Of a stretch of DNA of 64,000 bases, positions 37,887 through 46,490 are shown piece after piece. The stretch is taken from contig NZ_JYLO01000009.1 in the NCBI RefSeq assembly GCF_001439845.1, positions 62,001 through 126,000 of the forward strand. Direction: 5' to 3'. The position numbers were made by a program, and so were the translations under genes. The DNA is from Pseudomonas lactis. GTDB taxonomy: Bacteria; Pseudomonadota; Gammaproteobacteria; Pseudomonadales; Pseudomonadaceae. The notes below the pieces were generated by a model. That model saw only the letters and a list, made by a program, of their open reading frames with translations. It had not been told where the DNA came from and did not search any database. Numbering within the stretch: the first letter of the stretch is position 1; each line of letters opens with the position of its first letter.

Positions 37887-39197
37887 CTATCCTTTCGGCC
37901 AGATACGGTGCAGGTCATCCAGAATCAGCTGGTGATGGTGCCTGCCTTGGTCTGCGTGTGTGCGTAAATGAGGGTGATCCGGCGGCAAGCTGGGGTGGTC
38001 ATGCGCCACGTCAGAAGGGTCGCTGGCCGGCCACAGCCAGAGCGTCAGCGCCACGCCGGCCAAGCCGACCAGGGACATGACAATGAAGGTCGATGGCAAG
38101 CCCATGACCGCGCCGAAGCGGCCGGCAAGTGGGTAGCAGATGAGCCAACAGGCGTGCGACAGCGCGAAGTGTGCCGCGAAGATCGCAGGACGGTCCTCGG
38201 CATGGGCCGAGCGGCGCAGAAGACGGCCGGATGGCGTTTGCGCCACGCTGTAGCCAAAGCCGATGATCAACCACAGCGGCAGCAACAATGCATAGCTCGG
38301 CAGCAGTGCGCCGATCCCCGTGCCCACGACCAGTACGGTAGCGCCGGTGAGCATCGCGGTTCGGTCGGCCACCTTTTCCAGTAAGGATGGCAGAACGAAG
38401 GCTGCCACCATCGAACCGCCTCCGAATGCCGCCAGTGCCGACGCCACTTCGACCTCGCCTAGGCCAAAGCGCGCCTTCACGAGAACCACCGTGTTCACGA
38501 TCACCATGGCGCCCGCCGCCGAGACGGCCAAGCTGATCGCCAGCAGGCCCCGCAGGCGTGGCGTAGCGAGATAGATGCGTGTGCCGCGGGTCGTGCGATC
38601 CCAAATGCCGCGGCGCGGTCCGGGAATAGTTGTGGGCAACCGCACGCTGACCACGAGCGCGGCTGAAACGAGGAAACCGAGCACTGTTCCCGCGAACAGG
38701 TTGTGAAAGCTGATGACGGTCAGCAGCGCAGCAGCCAGCATCGGGGAAATCAGGCTTTCCAGGTCATAGGCCAGCCGGGACAGCGACAGCGCCTTCGTGT
38801 AGTCCTCTTCATCGGGAAGGATGTCCGGGATAGTGGCTTGGAAAGTCGGCGTGAAGCCGGCGGATGCCGCTTGCAGGACAAAGATCAGCAGATAGATCTG
38901 CCAGACCTCGGTGACAAAGGGCAAACAGATCGCGACAACCGCTCGTACCAGGTCCAGCGCTACGAGCAATGACCGTCGCGGGAACTGGTCGGCGAAGGCC
39001 TGTGCGACTGGAGCGACTCCCACATAGGCCAGCATCTTGATAGCCAGCGCCGACCCGAGCACCGCACCTGCATCGGCCCCGGCCAGCTCGTAGGCAAGTA
39101 GGCCGAGCGCTACCGTCATCAGGCCTGTGCCGACGAGTGCGATCACCTGCGCGGTGAACAGGTGGCGGTAGGTGCGGTTCTTTAGGACGGAGAGCAT
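37887..39197 (-). CDS. MFS metal exporter, NreB/NrsD-like (probable nickel)
   Basis: The 436-residue protein is a twelve-segment major facilitator with a His-rich C-terminal tail (from about residue 395: HDHPSLPPDHPHLRTH and GRHHHQ). Length and tail match NreB/NrsD nickel exporters. It follows, by 9 bases on the same strand, a CsoR/RcnR-family sensor with a nickel-type ligand set, so the two form an operon. The metal is inferred from tail and partner, not proven. Confidence 0.75.
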   Translation of the reverse strand: MLSVLKNRTYRHLFTAQVIALVGTGLMTVALGLLAYELAGADAGAVLGSALAIKMLAYVGVAPVAQAFADQFPRRSLLVALDLVRAVVAICLPFVTEVWQIYLLIFVLQAASAGFTPTFQATIPDILPDEEDYTKALSLSRLAYDLESLISPMLAAALLTVISFHNLFAGTVLGFLVSAALVVSVRLPTTIPGPRRGIWDRTTRGTRIYLATPRLRGLLAISLAVSAAGAMVIVNTVVLVKARFGLGEVEVASALAAFGGGSMVAAFVLPSLLEKVADRTAMLTGATVLVVGTGIGALLPSYALLLPLWLIIGFGYSVAQTPSGRLLRRSAHAEDRPAIFAAHFALSHACWLICYPLAGRFGAVMGLPSTFIVMSLVGLAGVALTLWLWPASDPSDVAHDHPSLPPDHPHLRTHADQGRHHHQLILDDLHRIWPKG

Positions 39198-39206
39198 CGA
39201 GAGACC

Positions 39207-39464
39207 TCAGAGCAGTCTGGTTAGCGCCTTCATTTCGGCTAGAACGGAGTCCTCATCATGAGATAGGCAGTGGTCGATGTGGTCATGGATCAGGACGCGC
39301 TTGGCCGCTGTGACGGCGCTCTCCACCGCAGCGAGCTGGCGAGCGATGTCCAGGCAGGTTTCTTCTCCTTCGATCATCCCGATGACGTGTCGCAGATGAC
39401 CCTCGGCGCGCTTGAGCCGTTTCACGAGATCTGGGTGGCTGGTGTGCTTGTGCATCTCTTTCAT
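39207..39464 (-). CDS. CsoR/RcnR-family repressor with InrS-like ligand set
   Basis: The 85-residue all-helical repressor shows the family core LVKRLKRAEGHLRHVIGMIEGEETCLDIARQL. Ligand positions are H5, C37, H62 and C66; spacing C-25-H-4-C is the CsoR pattern, but the extra N-terminal His makes an H-C-H-C set as described for the nickel sensor InrS, which controls nrsD. ATG 39464 gives standard length. It lies 10 bases after a strong C/G-tract palindrome and should repress itself and the MFS exporter. Confidence 0.85.
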   Translation of the reverse strand: MKEMHKHTSHPDLVKRLKRAEGHLRHVIGMIEGEETCLDIARQLAAVESAVTAAKRVLIHDHIDHCLSHDEDSVLAEMKALTRLL

Positions 39465-39473
39465 GCAGCAATC

Positions 39474-39494
39474 ATATCCCCCCCCGGGGGATAT
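39474..39494. promoter_or_regulatory. CsoR/RcnR-type operator (ATAT, C8-G5 tract)
   Basis: ATATC and GATAT flank a run of eight C followed by five G (ATATCCCC...GGGGATAT), the AT-flanked G/C-tract palindrome bound by CsoR/RcnR proteins. It is directly upstream of the sensor ATG. Confidence 0.85.
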
Positions 39495-39616
39495 GCTCAA
39501 GGAGTCTGCATAGCTGTTTGCGCAGTGGATTAGCCCCACCTCGCCTCTCGATGTCTTGCGCCCGACGCCCTCTCTAAGGCGATTGGTGCTCAAAGGATGT
39601 AAGGTTTTCTTTCCCA

Positions 39617-39647
39617 TTCATATGAATAGATATACAATTGTTCATAT
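39617..39647. promoter_or_regulatory. Palindromic region upstream of czcC
   Basis: TTCATATGAA (39617-39626) is a perfect palindrome and its right half ATATGAA pairs with TTCATAT at 39641-39647 over a 14-base spacer. The site is about 100 bases before czcC and looks related to the ArsR-type dyads, with a longer spacer. Nothing else is seen in the 39496-39746 gap. Confidence 0.5.
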
Positions 39648-39746
39648 CTAAGCCAGTGAACAGTGGCTTTTCAACGACAAGCACTTGCTCGGAAAGAGAA
39701 CACCCAGCCGGGGGTAAGTACTGATGCAACACCGATGGAGAATTGA

Positions 39747-41075
39747 ATGCTTCGCAAAGACATACGCAAGGGATGGATCTGGGCGGTATCCACGCTTTGG
39801 GCCGGCACCGTGCTAGCCCAGCCAGTAGCCGCCCCTCACGTCCCATCCAGACCAGACAGCCACATGGTCGCCCAATTGTGGGAGTCAGCTTGGCAGCGGC
39901 AGCCAGAAGCCGCTGGAGAAGGCGCCTGGCAGCAGGCCGCCCAAGCACGCCAAGAGACGGCCGGCAGTTGGGTGGCAGGTCCGATGGCGCTGGAAGCCTC
40001 CACCAAAACTGATCGGTTCAACAACCGCAACGGACAGCGCGAATATGAAGTCGGGGTGGCTATTCCCCTTTGGATGCCTGGTGAGCGCGCCTCGTCGGCA
40101 CGCTGGGCGGACGCGGAAAGCCTCGCGCTATCCAGCCGGATGCTGGCCGCCAAGCTACGCACGGCCGGACAGGTTCGCCAGGCATGGTGGGCATGGCAGC
40201 GTGCCCAGGCCGAATTGGTGGCGGCGCAGGATCGCACCCGCAGCGCGGACGAGTTGGCGCAAGATGTGGCTCGCCGGGTTCGCGCGGGCGACCTGGCGCA
40301 AGCCGACAGAAACCAGGCCGATGGCGCCTTGGCGTCGGCTCGTAGTGCCCTGGCCATTGCTCAGGCCGAAGAAATCACGCAGCGCGAGGCGTTGTTGGCA
40401 CTGACCGGCATCGAGAGTATCCCGTCGCAGGCCGATTCCGCGCAGCCGGAGCAGTCAGGTGTCCGAGTTCAACCGGCATCGGCACAGCCGTCCGGCGCGT
40501 TGTTGGGTAACCACCCTGCGCTGCTGGAACTGCAGCACAAGGCGCTGGCGGCCCGCCGCTCTGCGGAACTGGTGTCCCATCAGAAGTACGCCAACCCCGA
40601 ACTGACCCTGGCGACCACGCGGGATCGGGGCGGCTACGGCGAACGCTACAACCAGACGATCACGGTGGGTGTGCGCATTCCCTTCGGTACGGGTAGCCGT
40701 CATACCGAGCAATTGTCCAGCGCCAATGCGCAGGCACTGGAGGCTGAGTCGGCACTCGCGGCCCAGCGCACCCGGCTACTCTCGGAAATTCGAACTGCCC
40801 AATCGCGCGAACTGGCAACCAGCACCCAGATGCAGGCCGCTTCGGAGCGCCAGCGACTAGCCCAACAAACGCGCACCTTCTACCAAAAGTCGTTCGCGAT
40901 GGGCGAGACGGACATGCCGACACGCCTTCGCATCGAGCAGGAGGCCACCGAGGCCGAGCGCGCGGCGCTGCTCGCCAAGGTGGAGCATGCCGCGGCCATC
41001 TCGTCCCTGTTGCAGGCACAAGGCACGCTGCCGCAGCCGACCGAGACTTTCACTGACATCTCCGGCACGCGCTGA
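39747..41075 (+). CDS. czcC: CzcC-like outer-membrane factor
   Basis: The 442-residue protein has a signal peptide (cleavage after TVLAQP) and two OEP repeats with long coiled helices (about 110-215 and 315-430). It forms the outer-membrane channel of the CzcCBA pump for Zn, Cd and Co. No lipobox is visible. GGAG precedes ATG 39747. It is the first gene of a + strand operon with a small periplasmic protein, czcB, czcA and another small protein. Confidence 0.85.
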   Translation: MLRKDIRKGWIWAVSTLWAGTVLAQPVAAPHVPSRPDSHMVAQLWESAWQRQPEAAGEGAWQQAAQARQETAGSWVAGPMALEASTKTDRFNNRNGQREYEVGVAIPLWMPGERASSARWADAESLALSSRMLAAKLRTAGQVRQAWWAWQRAQAELVAAQDRTRSADELAQDVARRVRAGDLAQADRNQADGALASARSALAIAQAEEITQREALLALTGIESIPSQADSAQPEQSGVRVQPASAQPSGALLGNHPALLELQHKALAARRSAELVSHQKYANPELTLATTRDRGGYGERYNQTITVGVRIPFGTGSRHTEQLSSANAQALEAESALAAQRTRLLSEIRTAQSRELATSTQMQAASERQRLAQQTRTFYQKSFAMGETDMPTRLRIEQEATEAERAALLAKVEHAAAISSLLQAQGTLPQPTETFTDISGTR

Positions 41076-41109
41076 TCGGCGCGCGCTCAACCATCCTGGA
41101 ACCTTAGAA

Positions 41110-41661
41110 ATGTCGCAATCCTCTTTCTGGCGTGCAGCTGCCTTGTCCAGCCTCCTGCTTGGCAGTAGCGCAACGTGGGCCGGCGACGGCCATGACCATG
41201 GCGAAGCCGCTCCTGCCCCCGCAGCGGCCGCGCTTCCGCGCTTTGCCGCAGTTTCCGATGACTTCGAACTGGTGGGTGTGCTGAACGGCCAGCGTCTCAC
41301 ACTCTACCTCGACCATGCTGCCGACAACCGGCCGGTGACCGATGGCGAGCTGACCCTCGAGCTGGGTGGTCAACAGGTAAAGGTCAGCTCACACGGGGTT
41401 GGAGAGTTCGAGGCCGATCTGACTGAGCCGCTATCCGATGGCGAGACCTCAATCATGGCCACTATTACTGCGCAGGGCCAATCGGACCTGTTGACGGGCG
41501 TTCTCGATGTTCATAGCGAAGACGCCGAACACGAGCATGCCGTCGCATCCGGCCGTGTGGTCGTACTAGGTGGCGGTGCCGCAGTCCTCGGCGTCGGTGT
41601 CCTAGCGTGGGCGCTGCGCAGACGTACACGCACCAACGGTGCACTGCGAGGTGCAGCATGA
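41110..41661 (+). CDS. Exported membrane-anchored protein between czcC and czcB
   Basis: The 183-residue product has a signal peptide followed by a His motif (GDGHDHGEAAPAP), a beta-sandwich-like middle (about 45-135) and a C-terminal membrane segment (about 152-172) with an Arg-rich end. So it is likely held in the inner membrane with its domain in the periplasm, binding metal near CzcB. It overlaps czcB by four bases. I do not know a named family. Confidence 0.68.
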   Translation: MSQSSFWRAAALSSLLLGSSATWAGDGHDHGEAAPAPAAAALPRFAAVSDDFELVGVLNGQRLTLYLDHAADNRPVTDGELTLELGGQQVKVSSHGVGEFEADLTEPLSDGETSIMATITAQGQSDLLTGVLDVHSEDAEHEHAVASGRVVVLGGGAAVLGVGVLAWALRRRTRTNGALRGAA

Positions 41662-42773
41662 AGCGCAACTTCCGTTTCCTAATGACGACGGCCATGGCGG
41701 CTGCATTGGCTCTGGCTGCTCCCGCGTTCGCTCACGACGGCCATGACCACGGCGACGAAGCGCCGGCTGCGTCTTCCAATGGCCCCCAGCGCCAGCCTGA
41801 TGGCAGCGTGTTTCTTCCGAAACCGTCGCAACGTCAGATCGGTGTACGCACCCAGCTGATCAAGCAGGAGCCCTTGGCCCGCAGCCATGAACTGGCTGGC
41901 AAAGTAATCATGGACCCGACGACAGGCGGCAAGGTCCAGGCAATGGTAATGGGCCGGCTGGTGCCCGGGCCGGATGGTCTGCCGCAGATCGGCCAATCCG
42001 TGCGCAAGGGCCAGGTGCTGGCTTACATCGAACCGGCCAGCGGTGTGCTGGAGCGCTCAGGCCAGATGGCCCAGGTTGCCGAGCTGCGTGCGGGCCAAGC
42101 GCTCGCGCAGAAGCGCTTGGCCCGGCTGCGCGAGCTGTCGGAGACCGTGCCCCGCAAGGAGATCGAAGCAGCCGAAAGCGAAGTGAACAGCCTGACCGAA
42201 CGCGCCCGCGCCTTGAGCGGGGGCCTCGCCGGCAGGGACGTACTGAAGGCCCCAGTCAGCGGCGTCATCGCATCCAGCCCCGCAGTTGCCGGGCAGGTCG
42301 TGGATGCGCGCGAACTGGTGTTTGAGGTGGTCGATCCGACCCAACTGCGCATCGAGGCGCTTGCCTACGATCCGGCAATGGCACAGAACCTGGCCGGTGC
42401 TGCACTCGCAGTAGGCGGTCAGAAGGTGCCGCTGAGCTTCGTCGGTGCCGCCAGCAGCCTGCGCGAGCAGGCCCTGCCCATGCTGTTCAAGGGCACCAGC
42501 GAAAGCCTCTCGCGCTTGGCGGTCGGTATGCCGGTGGTGGTCTTCGTGCAAGAGGCGACGACGGTACCTGGCTACCGCGTGCCTTCCGGTGCGCTGATGA
42601 AGAACCCTGCCAACCAGAACATCGTCTGGGTCAAAGACCAGGCCGAGCGCTTCGAGCCGCGTGTCGTGAACATCACTCCTTTGGATGGTGCATCCATCGC
42701 TGTCACTTCGGGCCTGGCGGACGGCGACCGCGTGGTTGTCGAGGGCGCGTCCCTGATCAATCAAGTTCGTTGA
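41658..42773 (+). CDS. czcB: CzcB-like periplasmic adaptor
   Basis: The 371-residue adaptor links CzcA to CzcC. It has a signal peptide, a His/Asp segment just after cleavage (HDGHDHGDE), split lipoyl domain (about 85-110 and 195-225) and a hairpin (about 115-185), then beta barrel domains. ATG 41658 overlaps the previous stop; the longer frame starts within that gene. The His stretch is a usual metal-capture site of CzcB proteins. Confidence 0.88.
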   Translation: MKRNFRFLMTTAMAAALALAAPAFAHDGHDHGDEAPAASSNGPQRQPDGSVFLPKPSQRQIGVRTQLIKQEPLARSHELAGKVIMDPTTGGKVQAMVMGRLVPGPDGLPQIGQSVRKGQVLAYIEPASGVLERSGQMAQVAELRAGQALAQKRLARLRELSETVPRKEIEAAESEVNSLTERARALSGGLAGRDVLKAPVSGVIASSPAVAGQVVDARELVFEVVDPTQLRIEALAYDPAMAQNLAGAALAVGGQKVPLSFVGAASSLREQALPMLFKGTSESLSRLAVGMPVVVFVQEATTVPGYRVPSGALMKNPANQNIVWVKDQAERFEPRVVNITPLDGASIAVTSGLADGDRVVVEGASLINQVR

Positions 42774-42786
42774 GGGGCACCATTCC

Positions 42787-45700
42787 ATGTTCAAGTGGCT
42801 TCTCGAAAATAGCTTACGAAACCGGCTCCTGGTCATCATCGGGGCGCTGGTGCTGATGGCGTATGGCGCGTTCACCCTGACGCGCACGCCGGTAGATGTC
42901 TTTCCCGATCTCAACAAGCCGACCGTCACTCTCATGACGGAGGCTGGCGGCATGGCTGCCGAAGAAGTCGAGCAACTCATCACGTTCCCGCTCGAAACGG
43001 CCATGAACGGCCTGCCCAGCGTCGAAAGCGTGCGCTCGGTCTCCAGCGCCGGGCTTTCCTTCATCTACGTGACATTTGACTGGAAGACCGACATCTTCCG
43101 GGCGCGCCAGATGGTCTCCGAACGCCTGACGTCCATGGAGGAAGGGCTAGCCCCGGGCGTGACGCCCACTATGGGGCCAATCAGCTCAGTGATGGGCGAG
43201 ATCATGCAGATTGCAATCCCCATCGGTGCCAAGCCCTCAGGGCAGAAGAACGCAGCCCCGCCGCTGTCGGCCATGGACACTCGCGAGTACGCGGACTGGG
43301 TGCTACGCCCCCGGCTGATGGCCATACCTGGTGTTGCCCAAGTCATCCCGATCGGAGGCGAGGTCCGTCAGTTCCAGGTCCAGCCCAACACCACGCGTAT
43401 GTCAGAGCTGGGCGTGACTGCGTCCGATCTGGATGCGGCTCTCAAGGGCTTCTCCGCGAACACTTCCGGCGGCTTCCTGGAGATCAATGGCCGCGAGTAC
43501 CTGATCCGCAACCTGGGCCGCACGTCCCGACTCGACGACCTGCGTAACCTGCCTCTCGCGGTGCGTGCGGGCCAACCCATCCTGCTCCACCAGGTCGCCG
43601 ATGTTCAGTTTGCGCCAGCCATCAAGCGCGGCGATGCGGGCTTCGAGGGCCTGCCAGCCGTGATCCTGGGCATCCAAAAGCAGCCCACGGCCGATACGAT
43701 TGCACTGACCCGCTCGATCGAGTCAGCGTTGGCGGACATGAAGGGCTCACTGCCGGCTGGCATGGCCGAGCCACAGGTGACCTTCCGACAAGCCAACTTC
43801 ATCGAGGCGTCCATCAGCACGCTGCAAGGCAAGCTCATCGGCGCATCGGTCTTCGTGGCGGTGATCCTGTTCTTCTTCCTGGGCACTTTGCGCCCCCTGG
43901 TGATCGCGTTGACCGCGATTCCTGCCTCGATCTTCGTGACCGGGCTGGTGTTCCACTATTTCGGCCTATCAATCAACACCATGACGCTCGGTGGGCTGGC
44001 GATCGCCATCGGCGGTCTCGTGGACGATGCTGTGGTCGATGTGGAGAACATCATGCGGCGGCTCAAGGAGGACCGCACCCGCCACCCTGAGAACCGGCTG
44101 ACGCCCCTGGTCATCGTTGCCAGGGCCTCGATGGAGGTTCGCTCGGCGATTCTCTACGCCACGATGATCATTGTGCTGGTGTTCCTGCCTCTGTTCGCGC
44201 TGCCGGGGATGGAGGGGCGCTTGTTCGTGCCGCTGGGCATCGCCTTCATCGTCTCCACGCTGGCCTCGCTGCTGGTCTCTGTGACGGTCACTCCGGTGCT
44301 TTCGTACTACCTGCTGCCCAAGATGAGGACGCTGGACCATGGCGACACTCGGCTTCTAGCCTGGTTGAAGACGCGCTATCAGGGCGGCCTGCAGCGGGTC
44401 TTGCAGCGGCCGCGTGCCGCCCTTGGCATGGCCGCTGTGGCTGTCACACTGGCTGTCGCCGCGGTGCCATTCTTCCCGACCACGTTCCTGCCCCCGTTCA
44501 ATGAAGGAACGTTGCTGGTGGGCCTGCGCCTGAATCCCGGTGTGACGCTGGCCGAATCTTCGGCGCTTGCCCAGCAAGCCGAGCTGCTGGTCGCGCAGGT
44601 GCCAGAGGTGCAGCACGTGGGCCGGCGCAGCGGACGGGCCGAGCTGGACGAGCATGCCGAAGGCGTGCATGTCAGCGAGCTGGACGTGGGCCTGCTGCCC
44701 GCCTCGGAGCTAAAGCGCTCCATGGAGGAGATCACCGCCGACATCCGTTCGCGTCTGGCTCACTTGCCCGGCTCCATCGGCATTGGCCAGCCGATCTCGC
44801 ACCGCATCGACCACATGTTGTCGGGGGTGCGCTCGCAGATCGCCATCAAGGTGTTCGGCGAGGACCTGGACGTCCTGCGCGGGCAGGCGGATCTGCTGCG
44901 CGCCAAGCTGGCCGGAATTCCGGGGCTTGCTGACCTGGAGATCGAAAAGCAGGTCCTTGCGCCGCAGATCAAAATCCGCGTGGATTATGCGGCGGCGGGA
45001 CGCTACGGCGTGGCCGCACCGCAAATTCTGTCCACGCTACAAAGCCTGGTCGAAGGCGAAAAGATCACCGAGGTCATCGAGGGCAACCGCCGCTTCGCGC
45101 TGGTGGTTCGCCTGCCCGAGCAGGCGCGGTCGATTGAGGGCTTGAGCCGCATCCTCATCGACACGCCCATGGGTCGGGTCCCGTTGTCGCGCCTTGCCAC
45201 CATCGAAGACAGCGACGGCCCCAACCAGGTCAGCCGCGACGATGGCCGTCGGCGCATAGTTTTGTCGGCCAACGCTCAGAGACGGCCGCTGTCCGAAGTA
45301 GTGGCCGACATACGCAGCGTCGTCCAAGAAGTGCGCTTGCCCGAAGGCTACTTCATCACGCTGGGCGGCCAGTTCCAGGCACAAGAGGAAGCCTCGCGAC
45401 TGGTGGGCCTGCTGTCCATCGTCTCCCTGACGCTCATGTTCGTGGTGTTGTACACGCGCTACAAGTCGGTCGCCCTATCGGCGCTCATCATGGTGAACAT
45501 TCCATTGGCCCTGGTCGGCGCCGTGCTGGGGCTGTGGCTGTCTGGCCAGCCGTTGTCCGTGGCCGCTCTGGTCGGCTTCATCACGCTCGCGGGTATTTCT
45601 GTGCGCAACGGCATCCTGAAGGTGAGCCACTACCTCAACCTCATGCGCATGGAGGGCGAGGACTTCGACCAGAAGATGATCGTGCGTGGCTCGCTCGAAC

Positions 45701-45933
45701 GGCTTTCCCCGGTTCTGATGACCGCGCTGGTCACGGCCTTCGCACTGGCCCCGCTGTTGTTCGAGGCGTCACGACCCGGTACTGAGATCCTGCACCCCGT
45801 CGCGGTGGTGATCTTCTCGGGGCTGGTCAGCTCCACGCTGCTGGACACCTTCCTTACACCCGCCATGTTCTGGCTGTTCGGCCGCAAGCCTGCCGAACGC
45901 CTGCTGGACGACCGCGACGCGGGGGCATTCTGA
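42787..45933 (+). CDS. czcA: CzcA-like heavy-metal RND permease
   Basis: The 1048-residue protein is a heavy-metal RND pump with twelve membrane segments and two large periplasmic loops. TM4 reads AIAIGGLVDDAVVDVEN with D413, D414 and E420; the DFG of classical CzcA at this place is replaced by AIG, as in another HME subgroup, so the metal set may differ from Czc. It also has motif FQVQPNTTRMSELGVT for substrate loops. It follows czcB by 13 bases. Family sure; substrate Zn/Co/Cd versus Ni not fixed. Confidence 0.9.
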   Translation: MFKWLLENSLRNRLLVIIGALVLMAYGAFTLTRTPVDVFPDLNKPTVTLMTEAGGMAAEEVEQLITFPLETAMNGLPSVESVRSVSSAGLSFIYVTFDWKTDIFRARQMVSERLTSMEEGLAPGVTPTMGPISSVMGEIMQIAIPIGAKPSGQKNAAPPLSAMDTREYADWVLRPRLMAIPGVAQVIPIGGEVRQFQVQPNTTRMSELGVTASDLDAALKGFSANTSGGFLEINGREYLIRNLGRTSRLDDLRNLPLAVRAGQPILLHQVADVQFAPAIKRGDAGFEGLPAVILGIQKQPTADTIALTRSIESALADMKGSLPAGMAEPQVTFRQANFIEASISTLQGKLIGASVFVAVILFFFLGTLRPLVIALTAIPASIFVTGLVFHYFGLSINTMTLGGLAIAIGGLVDDAVVDVENIMRRLKEDRTRHPENRLTPLVIVARASMEVRSAILYATMIIVLVFLPLFALPGMEGRLFVPLGIAFIVSTLASLLVSVTVTPVLSYYLLPKMRTLDHGDTRLLAWLKTRYQGGLQRVLQRPRAALGMAAVAVTLAVAAVPFFPTTFLPPFNEGTLLVGLRLNPGVTLAESSALAQQAELLVAQVPEVQHVGRRSGRAELDEHAEGVHVSELDVGLLPASELKRSMEEITADIRSRLAHLPGSIGIGQPISHRIDHMLSGVRSQIAIKVFGEDLDVLRGQADLLRAKLAGIPGLADLEIEKQVLAPQIKIRVDYAAAGRYGVAAPQILSTLQSLVEGEKITEVIEGNRRFALVVRLPEQARSIEGLSRILIDTPMGRVPLSRLATIEDSDGPNQVSRDDGRRRIVLSANAQRRPLSEVVADIRSVVQEVRLPEGYFITLGGQFQAQEEASRLVGLLSIVSLTLMFVVLYTRYKSVALSALIMVNIPLALVGAVLGLWLSGQPLSVAALVGFITLAGISVRNGILKVSHYLNLMRMEGEDFDQKMIVRGSLERLSPVLMTALVTAFALAPLLFEASRPGTEILHPVAVVIFSGLVSSTLLDTFLTPAMFWLFGRKPAERLLDDRDAGAF

Positions 45934-45986
45934 TGCAACGCCTTCTGTCACCCGATTTCAACCACCGTAACCCTATAGGAGCTTTC

Positions 45987-46385
45987 ATGTCTGTTCGATT
46001 TCGTTCCCTCACGGCTGGCACCGCCCTCGCCCTGGCATCCGTCACCGCCTTCGCCGCAGGCGACCATGACCACGCGCATGACCACAAGCCGCTGCATGGT
46101 GGCGTCGTGACCGAAGTCCGGGACGTGGACTACGAGTTGGTCGTTCAGCCCGCAGCAGCGCAACTCTACCTGCGCGACCACGGCAAGCAGGTCAACGTAA
46201 GCAACACCAAAGCCAAGCTCACGCTGTTGACCGGCTCACAAAAGCAGGAGGTGCAACTCACGCCTGCCGCGGACGGAAGCCGCCTCGAAGGCAGCGGGAC
46301 CTTCGCCGCAGCCAAGGGCACGAAGGCCGTTGTCCAAGTCGAACGTGGGGGCAATACCGCGAGCGCCCGGTTCGTTCTTCCGTAG
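45987..46385 (+). CDS. Small periplasmic His-rich metal-binding protein after czcA
   Basis: The 132-residue product has a signal peptide (cleaved after TAFAAG) and a mature N terminus HDHAHDHKPLHGG, then a beta domain rich in Lys and Thr. The position suggests a periplasmic metal chaperone or sensor comparable in role to CzcE, without recognisable CzcE similarity. ATG 45987 has TAGGAG upstream; an alternative start at 45933 would lack a signal peptide. Confidence 0.7.
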   Translation: MSVRFRSLTAGTALALASVTAFAAGDHDHAHDHKPLHGGVVTEVRDVDYELVVQPAAAQLYLRDHGKQVNVSNTKAKLTLLTGSQKQEVQLTPAADGSRLEGSGTFAAAKGTKAVVQVERGGNTASARFVLP

Positions 46386-46490
46386 TGTTCAACGTGATCG
46401 TCAGGGAACGAGCTGTAATCTGGCGACCACCTGACAAAAGGCGCGACATAGGCGCTCACTATTTCCTCAAAAACTTTGGAGATGTAAATC

